Source: Alteromonas aestuariivivens (lineage in GTDB: Bacteria; Pseudomonadota; Gammaproteobacteria; Enterobacterales; Alteromonadaceae). From it: a stretch of DNA of 64,000 nt. This document shows, in pieces, positions 27,958 to 36,917 of the stretch. A model generated the notes under the pieces. That model was not told the origin of the DNA and did no database searches. It saw only the letters and a list, made by a program, of their open reading frames with translations. Position 1 is the stretch's first letter; each line of letters starts with the position of its first letter. The stretch covers positions 62,001 to 126,000 of the forward strand of contig NZ_QRHA01000002.1 in assembly GCF_003367475.1 (NCBI RefSeq), given 5' to 3'. The translations under genes were made by a program, and so were the position numbers.

Positions 27958-28455
27958 ATGTCTCGCATATTGCGATGTTCTAAGTGGCTGGTAATCTTTA
28001 GCACAGCAGTGTTGATACAGACTTTGGTGGGGTGCACTCAACAAAAATCGATTACTTCTAACCCGCCTAATATCCTGTTTGTTCTGGCAGATGATATGGG
28101 GTACGGAGATCTGAGTGTGACGGGCAATATCTCCGCAAGCACACCGAATATTGACCTGCTGGCCAGAGAGGGTTTGCTGATGGAGAAGTTTTACGTGGCT
28201 TCGCCCATTTGCTCACCTTCCCGGGTTGCCTTTATTACCGGGCATCACCCTTCCGAGTTTAAGATCCATTCCTTTTTGCACAACCGCGCTGCCAATAAAC
28301 AGAGGGATATGGCAGATTATCTGCCTTCGGATCCCTCTGAAACCAATAATCTTATGGTTCAACACAAAGCACTGGCCGCAGAGTTAAGTAGCACACGGCT
28401 GTCCTGGCGCAGTGATTTTTCGTCAAACTTACAAAGGTGCATTGTGCTTGCCTAG
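27958..28455 (+). pseudogene. Sulfatase remnant with an internal in-frame deletion
   Basis: Reading from ATG 27958 (after GAGGGAAAG) gives 165 aa. Residues 1-122 are the N-terminal part of a lipoprotein type I sulfatase: lipobox 'LVGC' (Cys 26), '[12 protein letters not shown]' and formylglycine motif C-S-P-S-R at 85-89. Around nucleotides 28318-28330 it passes without a frameshift into '[19 protein letters not shown]', which is what sulfatases show near their C-terminus. The middle of the fold, normally some 300 residues including 'GKWHLG' and 'SDNG', is missing. It cannot be an active sulfatase, although the reading frame and ribosome site persist. Confidence 0.85.
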
Positions 28456-28520
28456 TCATAGGCAAGCCGGGCAAAATACCCTTTGAGTCAGAAATTTACA
28501 GGCGCGGGAACTGGTCAAAA

Positions 28521-29519
28521 ATGAAAACAATAAAAGATGTCGCCAGACTGGCAGGTGTGTCGCCTGCTACGGTTTCAAGATTCCTGAACAGTTCAGATAT
28601 GGTTAACGCGCAAACCCGGCAACGCATTCAAAGCGCAATTGAGGAACTGGATTACCGGCCCAATGCCAGCGCCAGAGCTCTGGTTACCAAATCCACGCAA
28701 ACTATTGGCGTGGTCATTTCAGAGTTGGCTGACCCGTTTTTTGCCAAGATGGCACACAGTATCGAGCAGACTGCGAAAAAGCTGAATCGAAAGGTGCTTA
28801 TCAGTACCGGCTCACTGAATGCCGATAAGGAATTTAAAGCTGTACAAAGCCTGGTGGCCCAGCGCTGTGACGCCATTGTGGTGAACAGTAAGGCTATGAG
28901 TGATGAGGTGCTGGTGGATCTGGCCAAGAATATTCCTGGTTTTGTTCTTATCAACAAATACATAGAGGCAATTCGCCACAGATGCGTGTGGTTTGACAAT
29001 GTCAAAGGGGGGCAGCTTATGGCCGAACACGCATTGCAACGAGGACACCGTGATATCGTGGTGGTAACCACCAGTGAAAAAGTTCACGATGCGTCCAGAC
29101 GCTTAAAGGGAATACGCTCAGCATTGTCCCATGCAGGTGTGCGTTTGCCCATGAGTCAAGTCCTGCACGTGTCCCCGGACTATGCCGGAGGACAGCAAGC
29201 GATAAAACTCCTGCAGCAACAGGGTGCGGCGTTCAGCATGCTACTGTGTTACAACGATGCCATGGCCGCCGGTGCGATTGCTGAGCTCTTGGATGCGGGT
29301 TATAAAATTCCTCAGGATGTTTCGATAATCGGATTTGATGATGTGCTGCTGGCGCAATACTGCGTGCCCAAGCTGACCACAATCAAATATCCCATTGAAG
29401 TAATGGCGGCCAAAGCCACCGAACTGGCGTTGCAACTGAGTCAGAATCAGCAGATGCAGGGAGAGGGATATTGCTACTCTCCATTTCTGGTGAACCGTGA
29501 GTCGGTGTATACCCGTTAA
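28521..29519 (+). CDS. GalR/LacI-family transcriptional regulator 1
   Basis: A 332-aa repressor from ATG 28521. The N-terminal helix-turn-helix and hinge read 'IKDVARLAGVSPATVSRFLN' and 'YRPNASARAL'; the periplasmic-binding-protein-like core has 'ISELADPFFAKMAHSIEQ', 'VLINKYIEAIRHRCVW' and 'IIGFDDVLLAQYCVPKLTTIKYP', very like E. coli GalR/GalS. It heads a three-gene run (regulator, GPH transporter, regulator) and probably senses a galactose-related sugar. The five 15-bp PUL sites are candidate targets for this or the 30902 regulator. The ribosome site is weak. Confidence 0.92.
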   Translation: MKTIKDVARLAGVSPATVSRFLNSSDMVNAQTRQRIQSAIEELDYRPNASARALVTKSTQTIGVVISELADPFFAKMAHSIEQTAKKLNRKVLISTGSLNADKEFKAVQSLVAQRCDAIVVNSKAMSDEVLVDLAKNIPGFVLINKYIEAIRHRCVWFDNVKGGQLMAEHALQRGHRDIVVVTTSEKVHDASRRLKGIRSALSHAGVRLPMSQVLHVSPDYAGGQQAIKLLQQQGAAFSMLLCYNDAMAAGAIAELLDAGYKIPQDVSIIGFDDVLLAQYCVPKLTTIKYPIEVMAAKATELALQLSQNQQMQGEGYCYSPFLVNRESVYTR

Positions 29520-29522
29520 CTC

Positions 29523-30914
29523 ATGCGACCGGAACACGTTGGTACACCTCAACAGTTCGCGTTGGCCAGTGGTTATCTGGCAGCGTTTTTTGCCAGTCAC
29601 GCAATTCATGCACTAGCAACTCCTTTTTTTCAAATGACCCGGGCGTTGGATCCGTTTTTGTTAAGTGTTGTAATTACTTTTCCAATGCTTTTCAGTATGT
29701 TACTCAGCGGTCGAATCGGGCGTTTGTGTGATGGCATGGGGGCACAGCCTAAGCGCAGAGCATTACAGGGAGCTGGATGGGTTTCGGGTACAGCATTCGC
29801 AATGATGTGGATGGCCAGCGCAAATTGGTCAGATGCGGCCACACTGGCCTATCTGGCCGTTATAGGTGTGGTTTTCTATCTGGCTTCCACCCTTCTTATT
29901 ATCAGTTTGCGAAGCATGACATTTGCATTGTCTTCCACTGCCAGCGAGACACTCAAAGTGATGTCATTTACCGCGCTTTTTGAGCGGCTAGGAGGCGTAC
30001 TGTATTTCTGGCTATTTCCCTTGGCCCAGCTCGGTATCTGGACCAGTCTTACCGCAGGCATACGAGCTGTTGGCGTGTTTGTTGGTGCGGGGTTGATAGG
30101 TGGATTAACTCATTTTTGTGCCAACCGAATAAATTTAGGTACTCAGCGTTCCAACATGGCATCAGATTTTGCCACTCACCCACAAGTCAGTCCCAATTTG
30201 CCCGTGGAAGTCAAAAACGCACTGCTTATTTTGCTGACTCTGATTGGAATAAAAGTTGGCCTCATTGGTGCTTTTACCAGTTTGGACTTTTATTTATTGG
30301 TTTACTACGTCAGTGGGGGGGATATCGCTGAAGGAGCTCTATGGAAGGGAGCACTATCAACCAGTTTTGCAGTTTTTTCGATGATGATGATCCCTGTATG
30401 TTTGCGCATTGCATTGCGCATTGGTGCGCGAGGAACACTGAAATGGATATACACGCTCAGCGTCATTGGCTCTTGTGCCAAATGGTACATTTACACGCCG
30501 GGTAACCAGGCTTGGTTGTTTCTGGATGCTTTATTAGGCTCCGCGTCGTTTGTCGCCCTAACGGCTATCGTACCTGCAATGCTAAACCAGCTTAGTCACC
30601 GCCAGGCAGAGGAGTCTCAACAGGCCGTACATGGCTATTTTGCTTCGCGACAGTCGATGGTAATGCAGGGAAGTATATTGACCGCTTTGTTACTGGGAGG
30701 TGGGTTGCTCAATGTTTTCGGGTTTGATGCCAGCCTGGAGGGCCAGCAGGACATCGGTACCATAACCGCTTTTCGTTATGTACTGGCCTGGGGAACCGCG
30801 TTTCTTAACTGCGTGTCCCTGATGCTGGTTTTTATTTACCCCAAGATTGATAAGACGACGTATGTGAGAGCTGAGTCCATGCCGGTGAACAAGGAAAATC
30901 AATGCCAACAATAA
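29523..30914 (+). CDS. GPH/MelB-type sugar:cation symporter
   Basis: Inner-membrane transporter of the major facilitator superfamily, 463 aa, with about twelve hydrophobic segments. The layout resembles glycoside-pentoside-hexuronide (MelB-like) symporters: a short N-terminus, 'IGRLCDGMGAQPKRR' after the second segment, and a long central loop ('NRINLGTQRSN...EVKNALLIL'). Probable role: import of mono- or disaccharides released by the PUL enzymes. It starts 3 bp after the upstream regulator's stop and overlaps the next regulator's start by 13 bp, so all three genes form one operon. Confidence 0.8.
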   Translation: MRPEHVGTPQQFALASGYLAAFFASHAIHALATPFFQMTRALDPFLLSVVITFPMLFSMLLSGRIGRLCDGMGAQPKRRALQGAGWVSGTAFAMMWMASANWSDAATLAYLAVIGVVFYLASTLLIISLRSMTFALSSTASETLKVMSFTALFERLGGVLYFWLFPLAQLGIWTSLTAGIRAVGVFVGAGLIGGLTHFCANRINLGTQRSNMASDFATHPQVSPNLPVEVKNALLILLTLIGIKVGLIGAFTSLDFYLLVYYVSGGDIAEGALWKGALSTSFAVFSMMMIPVCLRIALRIGARGTLKWIYTLSVIGSCAKWYIYTPGNQAWLFLDALLGSASFVALTAIVPAMLNQLSHRQAEESQQAVHGYFASRQSMVMQGSILTALLLGGGLLNVFGFDASLEGQQDIGTITAFRYVLAWGTAFLNCVSLMLVFIYPKIDKTTYVRAESMPVNKENQCQQ

Positions 30915-31900
30915 AAGATATCGCTAAAGCAGCAGGCGTTTCACCTGCGAGTGTATCCAGGGTTATCAACAACGGGCCGAAGGTAGGTAAAACGACACGG
31001 GAAAAAATTAAGCGAATTATCGAGGAAATGGGCTACTCCCCCAATGCCAATGCTCAGGCCATTAATGCGCACTCAAGCGCCTCCGTTGGGCTGGTACTGG
31101 CAAATCTTATCGATCCTTTTTATGCTGCTTTGGCCCATGGAATCGAGCAGGTGGCGGCACGACGAGGTGCTCAGATATTTTTGAATTCCTGTGATGATAC
31201 CAAGGAGTCTGAACGCAGAGCCATCGAAACTCTGCTTGAACACCGGTATCAGTCTATTGTGGTGCACAGCCTATTTCTAGAGGACGAAGAGCTGATCCGG
31301 CTGGCAAAATCAGTACCAGGGTTGGTGTTGATTAACCGCTATATAGAGGCTCTGGCAGACCGTTGCGTCTGGTTTGATGATGAAATGGGCGGGCGACTTA
31401 TGGCACAACACCTGGTGAAAATGGGACATCGTGAAATTGCGGTTATTGCTGGTGAAAGTGGGTTTAGCAGTGCTAGCCAGCGGATCCCCGCCGCTATCAA
31501 AGAACTGAACCGCTTAGGTGTTATTGTTCACCCGGAAGTGGTGGAAGTTGCACCGGCCAATTACGAAGGGGGGCAGGTCGCGATGCAGAATTTACTGGCG
31601 TCCAAAAAGCCCTTCACCGCATTGATTACTTATAACGACCCTATGGCCATCGGTGCAATCGCAATGCTAAATGCGCAAGGGTTGGCTGTACCCGGGGATG
31701 TGTCGGTGATCGGATATGACAACCTGATGCTGGCTAATTGCATCGAACCAAAGCTAACTACCATACATCATCAGATTGGAGAAATGGCCGTTGTCGCTAC
31801 AGAAATGGCATTGTCAAAAATTGTAATGCCTCCTGCCATTGAAAAAAGACACTTTAAGCCTCACCTGGTTGAACGAGATTCAGTAGTTCTGCGTGCATGA
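30902..31900 (+). CDS. GalR/LacI-family transcriptional regulator 2
   Basis: A 332-aa repressor starting at ATG 30902 inside the end of the transporter gene. It has the HTH 'IKDIAKAAGVSPASVSRVIN', hinge 'YSPNANAQAI', and core motifs 'ANLIDPFYAALAHGIEQ', 'LINRYIEALADRCVWFD' and 'VIGYDNLMLANCIEPKLTTIHH'. It is less like GalR than the regulators at 28521 and 36918 in the ligand-facing C-terminal half ('GYDN' for 'GFDD'), suggesting a different inducer. No terminator with a T-run is obvious directly downstream. Confidence 0.92.
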   Translation: MPTIKDIAKAAGVSPASVSRVINNGPKVGKTTREKIKRIIEEMGYSPNANAQAINAHSSASVGLVLANLIDPFYAALAHGIEQVAARRGAQIFLNSCDDTKESERRAIETLLEHRYQSIVVHSLFLEDEELIRLAKSVPGLVLINRYIEALADRCVWFDDEMGGRLMAQHLVKMGHREIAVIAGESGFSSASQRIPAAIKELNRLGVIVHPEVVEVAPANYEGGQVAMQNLLASKKPFTALITYNDPMAIGAIAMLNAQGLAVPGDVSVIGYDNLMLANCIEPKLTTIHHQIGEMAVVATEMALSKIVMPPAIEKRHFKPHLVERDSVVLRA

Positions 31901-31982
31901 GTTTTTCAATCTGAAAGATTTATTAAAGTAAGTGATTGTTAAAATGTAATTTTGTTATGTCCAGGAGAAGCTAACGGTAGGA

Positions 31983-32041
31983 GCAGCTGGTGATTTTGAC
32001 GCGTCCTCCCTGATCGTATCGCCTTGGAAATCACCAGCTGC
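31983..32041. repeat. Perfect 14-bp inverted repeat, 31-base loop
   Basis: GCAGCTGGTGATTT at 31983-31996 is exactly repeated in reverse complement at 32028-32041. The loop contains the palindrome GACGCGTC (31998-32005). No T-run follows, so a classical terminator is unlikely on either strand. It could be a structured RNA or a remnant of a mobile element end. Confidence 0.6.
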
Positions 32042-32151
32042 CATAGCCTCTATCCCGGAACTGATTTACTGTTACCATCTGAAATTTGATTTAGAAATCA
32101 CTTTTTACTGCCTATCACTTTCACCGCTAAAAACACTCTGAAGTTTAGTGA

Positions 32152-32274
32152 ATGAAAAGAAAAATATTTGGTTGTGCCGCACTTACCCTTGGCGGTCTGT
32201 CACTCTGTTCCTTCGACAGTTCTATATTCATAGATAGGCTGAAATTAAGGTTTTATTCCCTGTCGGCTTGCTAA
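32152..32274 (+). pseudogene. Orphan signal-peptide ORF, 40 aa
   Basis: ATG 32152 opens a 40-codon frame beginning MKRKIFGCAALTLGGLSL, a convincing signal peptide, but it ends after only about 20 further residues with no recognisable domain. It is most likely the beginning of a truncated exported-protein gene; a real small secreted peptide cannot be excluded. Confidence 0.35.
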
Positions 32275-32532
32275 TGGTAAAAGTAAACGAATACCCGGTA
32301 TTGAAGTCCCTTCTTTGAGGTTCCAACTGGCAAAGGTGCCATTGGGGTTTGGTTTCCAGGCCCATACCTGCACGGCATAGTTGGCCGGTGCGTTTATCGG
32401 TTTGGTGCTCCGGCGTAATGACATAGCTGACCCATTAACACAGGTGGTTCATCTGCACACACAGCTGGCAAAAAACTGGCTTGTGGCCACGGCTCCAATG
32501 AGATTTAACGCGACTTTTGTTTTTGATTTCAT
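32245..32532 (-). pseudogene. Fragmented secreted-protein remnant
   Basis: On the minus strand a signal-peptide start (MKSKTKVALNLIGAVATSQF, ATG 32532) runs quickly to a stop at 32449-32451. Downstream, two further stretches without stops continue in other frames, one containing 'APANYAVQVWAWKPNPNGTF' and ending at 32245. The pieces suggest one exported protein broken by frameshifts and a large deletion. The family is not recognised. Confidence 0.35.
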
Positions 32533-32694
32533 AGTAGTTTCCCGTCTGTGAGATGAGATATACAGCAGCGCCATTGATCGGACCTCACCGAAGAGCTGCC
32601 CGTTAGTTGGGGCGGTTGCAATCACTTGGAGAACTCGTGCTTGAGGTAGAAAGCTGGCCCACAACCCATTGAAGGTTATGGGCCTAAGCGTTGC

Positions 32695-34251
32695 TTACCA
32701 CCAGGTGGTATAGAAGGCTATCAGGATAAGAGTGACGGCCACCGCCGCAATATTGAAACCAGTGCTGGTACCGAAGCTAACTTCAGAAAGCTCAATGCCA
32801 TGCTCTTTTGGACCTTGATTGTCCATCAGGGAAACAATGGCAGCCAGGCCTATACACAGCAGGAACACCAGGCCTACCCGGTCCATAAAGGGTAATGCCG
32901 GCCAGAAGAATTTAAACACAAGGCTGAACACGAACGAACCGAGTGCCGCAGCCAACCCACCCGTAGCGGTGGTTTTCTTCCAGAACATACCCATTACGAA
33001 CAGGGCCACGATACCCGGCGTAAAGAAACCGGTGAATTCCTGGATGTACTGGAAGGCCTGGTCAAACTGGCCCAGCAGCGGCTTGGCAACCACCATGGCA
33101 ATGATCAAAGCCAACAGGCTGACAATACGCCCAACTTTTACATAGTGATGCTGGGACATGTCAGGGCGACGATCTTTGTAGATGTCCATGGTGAATATGG
33201 TAGAAACGCTGTTGGTCATTGATGCCAGTGAAGACACAATGGCAGCAACCAGTGCGGCAAAAATAACGCCTTTAAGGCCAACCGGCATGAGTACCATCAG
33301 GGAAGGGTAGGCCTGATCGGGTCGGCCCAGATCCGGCACCAGCAACACTGCCGCAATACCGGGCAATACTACAATTAATGGCATCAGCAGTTTCAGAAAT
33401 GCGGCAAAGGCAATGCCTTTCTGTGCTTCCTGAACGCTCTTGGCAGCCAGGGTACGCTGAATGATGTATTGGTTAAAGCCCCAGTAGGACAGGTTCATGA
33501 TCCACATGCCACCAAGCAGCACAGAGAGGCCGGGGAGATCCATGTAATGGGGATTGTCCTCGGACAAGATCATGTCGAACTTTTCTGGCAGGCGTTGGGT
33601 CAGGTCTATAAAGCCCTGCCAGGCACCATTGCCATCACTGATCAGGTTCAGTGCGGTATAGGACAGGAACAGGCCGCCAAACACCAGCAGCACCACCTGG
33701 ATGATGTCCGTCATGGCCACTGCTTTCAGGCCACCGTACAGCGAATAGGCCAGCGAAAAGGCCCCCAGAAACAGCATACCGTAAATCAGGTCAACACCGG
33801 CGATGGTATTGATGGCCAGGGCGCCCAGCCAGAGCACGGCAGTGAGGTTCACAAAAACGTACACGCCCAGCCAGAATACCGCCATCACAATGCGAACGCG
33901 GTGGTCGTAGCGCTGTTCGAGGAACTGCGGCATGGTATAGATTTTGTGTTTCAGGAAGATGGGCAGAAAGTATTTACCAACAATTATGAGCGTGATTGCG
34001 GCCATCCATTCGTAGGAGGCGATGGCCAGACCAATCTGGTAACCGGAACCGGACATACCGATTATCTGCTCTGCAGATATGTTCGCTGCTATCAGGGATG
34101 CTCCAATGGCCCACCATGGTAGGCTAGAGCCGGCCAAAAAGTAATCGTTGGTGTCCTTTTCGTGGCCCGCTTTATCCCTGGATACCCACCAGGCTATTCC
34201 GATCAGCGCCACCACGTAAATGATAAACACTGCTGCATCAATGGTATGCAT
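32695..34251 (-). CDS. Sodium:solute symporter (SGLT-type, probable galactose/glucose)
   Basis: Inner-membrane Na+-coupled transporter of the SSS family, 518 aa with about fourteen hydrophobic segments. Typical SGLT stretches are 'ISAEQIIGMSGSGYQIGLAIASYEW', split here by the first helices, and 'ALVAAIVSSLASMTNSVSTIFTMDIYK', the conserved Na2-site region. It ends with a C-terminal helix 'AAVAVTLILIAFYTTWW'. It is 48 bp downstream of galK, in the order galT-galK-transporter, and resembles the Vibrio galactose symporter vSGLT. Galactose is the likely substrate on that context. The start is ATG 34251 after AGGGA. Confidence 0.88.
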   Translation of the reverse strand: MHTIDAAVFIIYVVALIGIAWWVSRDKAGHEKDTNDYFLAGSSLPWWAIGASLIAANISAEQIIGMSGSGYQIGLAIASYEWMAAITLIIVGKYFLPIFLKHKIYTMPQFLEQRYDHRVRIVMAVFWLGVYVFVNLTAVLWLGALAINTIAGVDLIYGMLFLGAFSLAYSLYGGLKAVAMTDIIQVVLLVFGGLFLSYTALNLISDGNGAWQGFIDLTQRLPEKFDMILSEDNPHYMDLPGLSVLLGGMWIMNLSYWGFNQYIIQRTLAAKSVQEAQKGIAFAAFLKLLMPLIVVLPGIAAVLLVPDLGRPDQAYPSLMVLMPVGLKGVIFAALVAAIVSSLASMTNSVSTIFTMDIYKDRRPDMSQHHYVKVGRIVSLLALIIAMVVAKPLLGQFDQAFQYIQEFTGFFTPGIVALFVMGMFWKKTTATGGLAAALGSFVFSLVFKFFWPALPFMDRVGLVFLLCIGLAAIVSLMDNQGPKEHGIELSEVSFGTSTGFNIAAVAVTLILIAFYTTWW

Positions 34252-34299
34252 AATTTTTTTCCCTACCTATACCAATAGAATTCATTATTGTTATTGCGC

Positions 34300-35442
34300 T
34301 CAGGCAAATGCGCCGCCTGTCGCGGAGCAAATATAAATTGAAGGGCGGTAGCCCGTATGGTCGAAATAGGCGCTTTCCACCACTTCGGTTATGGTGTGTT
34401 CCAGCTCTTTGGGGATTAGTGCCACGACGCAACCGCCGAATCCGCCACCCGTCATACGTACGCCACCCTGCTGACTCAACACATCAGACACGATATTTAC
34501 AAGATAATCAATCTCATTAACGGTTATCTCAAAATCTTCACGCATGGAAGCATGGGATTCAGCCATCAGTTTGCTGACATTCTGAATATCCCCCTTGCTC
34601 AGTGCATGATACATGTCCAATGTACGCTGATTTTCGGTAATGACGTGTTTTGCCCGGCGGTACACCACTTCAGACAACACAATGCGGTTCGATTCGAGCA
34701 AGGCCATGTCGGCTTCCCGCAGGCTATTGATGCCCATCAAACGGGCTGCTTCTTCGCATTGCTCCCGGCGCTGGTTGTATTCGCTGTCCACCAATCCCCG
34801 TTTTACATTGGAATTGATGATCATGATGCTAAGCGATTCCGGTACGGTAATGTGCTGCATGTCCAGTGAAAGGCAATCCAGCAACATGGCTTTACCTTCC
34901 TGCCCCATGGCGGAAATCAGCTGGTCCATTATGCCGCAGGAACAGCCGACAAATGTATTTTCAGCCTTCTGGCCCAGCAATGCTGCCTGAACGCCGTCCA
35001 AATCGAGTTGATACAGATCCCGGAATGCTTTGAGTATGGCGACTTCAAACGACGCAGAGGAGCTCAGCCCGGCCCCCTGGGGTACGTTACCCGTAATGAC
35101 AAGTTTCGCACCGCCAACCTGTGGGTAGGCTTCTTTGAGCACTTTATATACGCCACGAATGTAGTTTGCCCAGGGGGTACTGTTGTCAGTTTCGATGTTA
35201 TCGATGGCAAACTGATTGGTCTGGTCATCGTAATCCATCGCAACCGCATGAACCTGGTTGTCATCGGTTTTGCTGCCTGCTACCCAGGTGCCAAAGTTAA
35301 TTGCTGCGGGGAAAACAAAACCTTCATTGTAATCGGTGTGCTCACCAATCAGATTGACCCGGCCTGGTGAATGCACCATCACCTGGGGTTGGGCATTGAA
35401 GAACTGCTCGAATTTGGTTTCTATCAGTGCTAAATCAGTCAT
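34300..35442 (-). CDS. galK: Galactokinase
   Basis: GHMP kinase that phosphorylates galactose to galactose 1-phosphate with ATP, first committed step of the Leloir pathway in the cytosol. The 380-aa product has the galactokinase signature '[19 protein letters not shown]' near residue 25, the ATP-binding '[16 protein letters not shown]' and the C-terminal '[14 protein letters not shown]'. The start overlaps the galT end by 8 bp, with an AAGGAA ribosome site inside galT. Confidence 0.97.
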   Translation of the reverse strand: MTDLALIETKFEQFFNAQPQVMVHSPGRVNLIGEHTDYNEGFVFPAAINFGTWVAGSKTDDNQVHAVAMDYDDQTNQFAIDNIETDNSTPWANYIRGVYKVLKEAYPQVGGAKLVITGNVPQGAGLSSSASFEVAILKAFRDLYQLDLDGVQAALLGQKAENTFVGCSCGIMDQLISAMGQEGKAMLLDCLSLDMQHITVPESLSIMIINSNVKRGLVDSEYNQRREQCEEAARLMGINSLREADMALLESNRIVLSEVVYRRAKHVITENQRTLDMYHALSKGDIQNVSKLMAESHASMREDFEITVNEIDYLVNIVSDVLSQQGGVRMTGGGFGGCVVALIPKELEHTITEVVESAYFDHTGYRPSIYICSATGGAFA

Positions 35443-36487
35443 TGTTTTGTTGTTCCTTGTAATGCACGGCAGATACGGCGCGCAGTCTCTGTGCCGCTTG
35501 TTCTGGAGTAAGATCCCGTTGTGCTTCGGCCATCATTTCGTAACCAACCATGAATTTTCTTACGCTGGCAGAACGCAACAATGGCGGGAAAAAGTGCGCA
35601 TGCAGGCCCCACTCCGGATGAGATTTACCGTCGTTTGGAGCGCTGTGCCAACCCATGGAATAAGGGAATGACGTATTAAACAGGTTGTCGTAGCGAACGG
35701 TGACCTGACCAACGATATCGGCCAGGCTGGCTTGCTGTGGTTGAGTTAACTCAATCATTGATGCGACTTCGAAGCGAGGAAGCAAAAGCGTTTCAAAAGG
35801 CCAGGCCGCCCAGTAGGGTACGACTACAAGCCAATCGTCGTTACTGCATACGACGCGCTCCTGTTGCTCATATTCACGTTTGGCATAGTCGAGCAGAAAT
35901 GAGCTTTGATACTGCTCAAAGTAGCGTGTCAGATTAGTGAGTTTTTTGCTTGCCTGTGTTGGCAGATGCTTTTGTGCCCAAACCTGGCCATGAGGGTGGG
36001 GGTTGGAGCAGCCCATCATGGCGCCTTTGTTTTCGAATACCTGAACCCAGGCGTATTCGTCTGCAAGATCCCGGGTCTGCTCCTGCCAGCATTTTACAAC
36101 GGCTTCGCGTTCGCCATTCGTTAGTTCCGGCAGGGTTTTACTGTGGTCCGGCGAGAAGCAGATAACCCGGCTTTGGCCCTGTTCAACCTGAAAGGTAAAA
36201 AACGGATCATTCTGCTCAGTGGGCGCTGTGTCGTCGCGCAGTGCAGCAAAGTCGTTCTGAAATACAAACACACTCTCATATTGTGCGTTTTGCTCGCCAT
36301 TGATACGGGTGTTGCCGGGGCAGAGATAACAGCTGGGGTCATAGCTTGGTCGCTGTGAGTGATCCGGTTCATCGGTCTGGCCCTGCCAGGGGCGCTTTGC
36401 CCTGTGAGGGGATACCAGTACCCATTCGTCCAGCAGCGGGTTGTAGCGTCGATGGGGGTGATCTGAAGGATCAAATTCATTAGTCAT
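35435..36487 (-). CDS. galT: Galactose-1-phosphate uridylyltransferase
   Basis: Transfers UMP between UDP-glucose and galactose 1-phosphate through a covalent His intermediate. ATG 36487 ([19 protein letters not shown]), preceded by AGGAAAACGT, gives 350 aa, close to E. coli GalT; a longer frame to 36514 lacks support. The active-site '[13 protein letters not shown]' with the H-P-H triad is present, as are '[19 protein letters not shown]' and the metal-binding 'CYLCPGN'. It is first in the gal operon and is divergent from a GalR-like regulator, with two palindromic operators between them. No galE is present in the window. Confidence 0.97.
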   Translation of the reverse strand: MTNEFDPSDHPHRRYNPLLDEWVLVSPHRAKRPWQGQTDEPDHSQRPSYDPSCYLCPGNTRINGEQNAQYESVFVFQNDFAALRDDTAPTEQNDPFFTFQVEQGQSRVICFSPDHSKTLPELTNGEREAVVKCWQEQTRDLADEYAWVQVFENKGAMMGCSNPHPHGQVWAQKHLPTQASKKLTNLTRYFEQYQSSFLLDYAKREYEQQERVVCSNDDWLVVVPYWAAWPFETLLLPRFEVASMIELTQPQQASLADIVGQVTVRYDNLFNTSFPYSMGWHSAPNDGKSHPEWGLHAHFFPPLLRSASVRKFMVGYEMMAEAQRDLTPEQAAQRLRAVSAVHYKEQQNND

Positions 36488-36610
36488 TACGTTTTCCTGC
36501 GGCCAATGAGTCATTCTTTAAACTTGGGCATTTCAATGCATACCACTCAATAATTCGTTTGCTCCAACGGCGCTCATCGCCAAGATAATTTGCTTGGTAA
36601 TGAGTAACGG

Positions 36611-36626
36611 GGTAAAACGATTTACC
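36611..36626. promoter_or_regulatory. GalR-type operator, site 1
   Basis: GGTAAAACGATTTACC, palindromic except at one symmetric pair and with a central CG, 124 bp before galT. It is a typical LacI/GalR operator shape. Confidence 0.75.
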
Positions 36627-36750
36627 TTCTGTGAGCTGCGGGGTTTCTGTGTGGCATCAGCATAAACTCGCATAAGTAGCTCGAATTTAGGGTTTTTGTA
36701 ATATAATACTTGCCTGAGCATGAATTAAATTTTACATGACAGCAACATTA

Positions 36751-36766
36751 GGTTATACGTTTTACC
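36751..36766. promoter_or_regulatory. GalR-type operator, site 2
   Basis: GGTTATACGTTTTACC, a second copy of the same palindrome with two changes in the left half, 140 bp (centre to centre) from site 1 and about 150 bp before the regulator gene. Confidence 0.65.
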
Positions 36767-36917
36767 TTTGAATGGGAAGTTCAAAGAGCAAAAAAATCCA
36801 ATAGGGCACAATTATCTGGCTGAGCGTGCATTTGAATCGCTATTTGGCTTACCATAGGTGAGGAATTGGGAAAATGTTTAACCTGCAGCCCAGTATGGCA
36901 AGAATAATGAGAGGCCC

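Larger units (their letters stand above)
31901..32694. other. Gene-debris region with an inverted repeat
   Basis: This 794-bp stretch holds no intact gene. It contains a 14-bp perfect inverted repeat (31983-32041), a plus-strand orphan signal-peptide ORF (32152-32274), and minus-strand fragments (32245-32532) in which coding-looking segments are in different frames. It reads as the scar left by loss of secreted-protein genes between the PUL and the gal operon. Confidence 0.55.
36488..36917. promoter_or_regulatory. gal divergent control region
   Basis: A 430-bp region between galT (minus) and the GalR-like gene (plus). It contains two 16-bp CG-centred palindromes at 36611-36626 and 36751-36766. 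I see no coding ORF; the small ORFs here have no ribosome site or family look. Confidence 0.65.

Noticed and set aside
31983-32041. Insertion sequence end or integron-type recombination site
   Set aside because: Only one repeat pair is present, with no transposase, integrase or target duplication visible.
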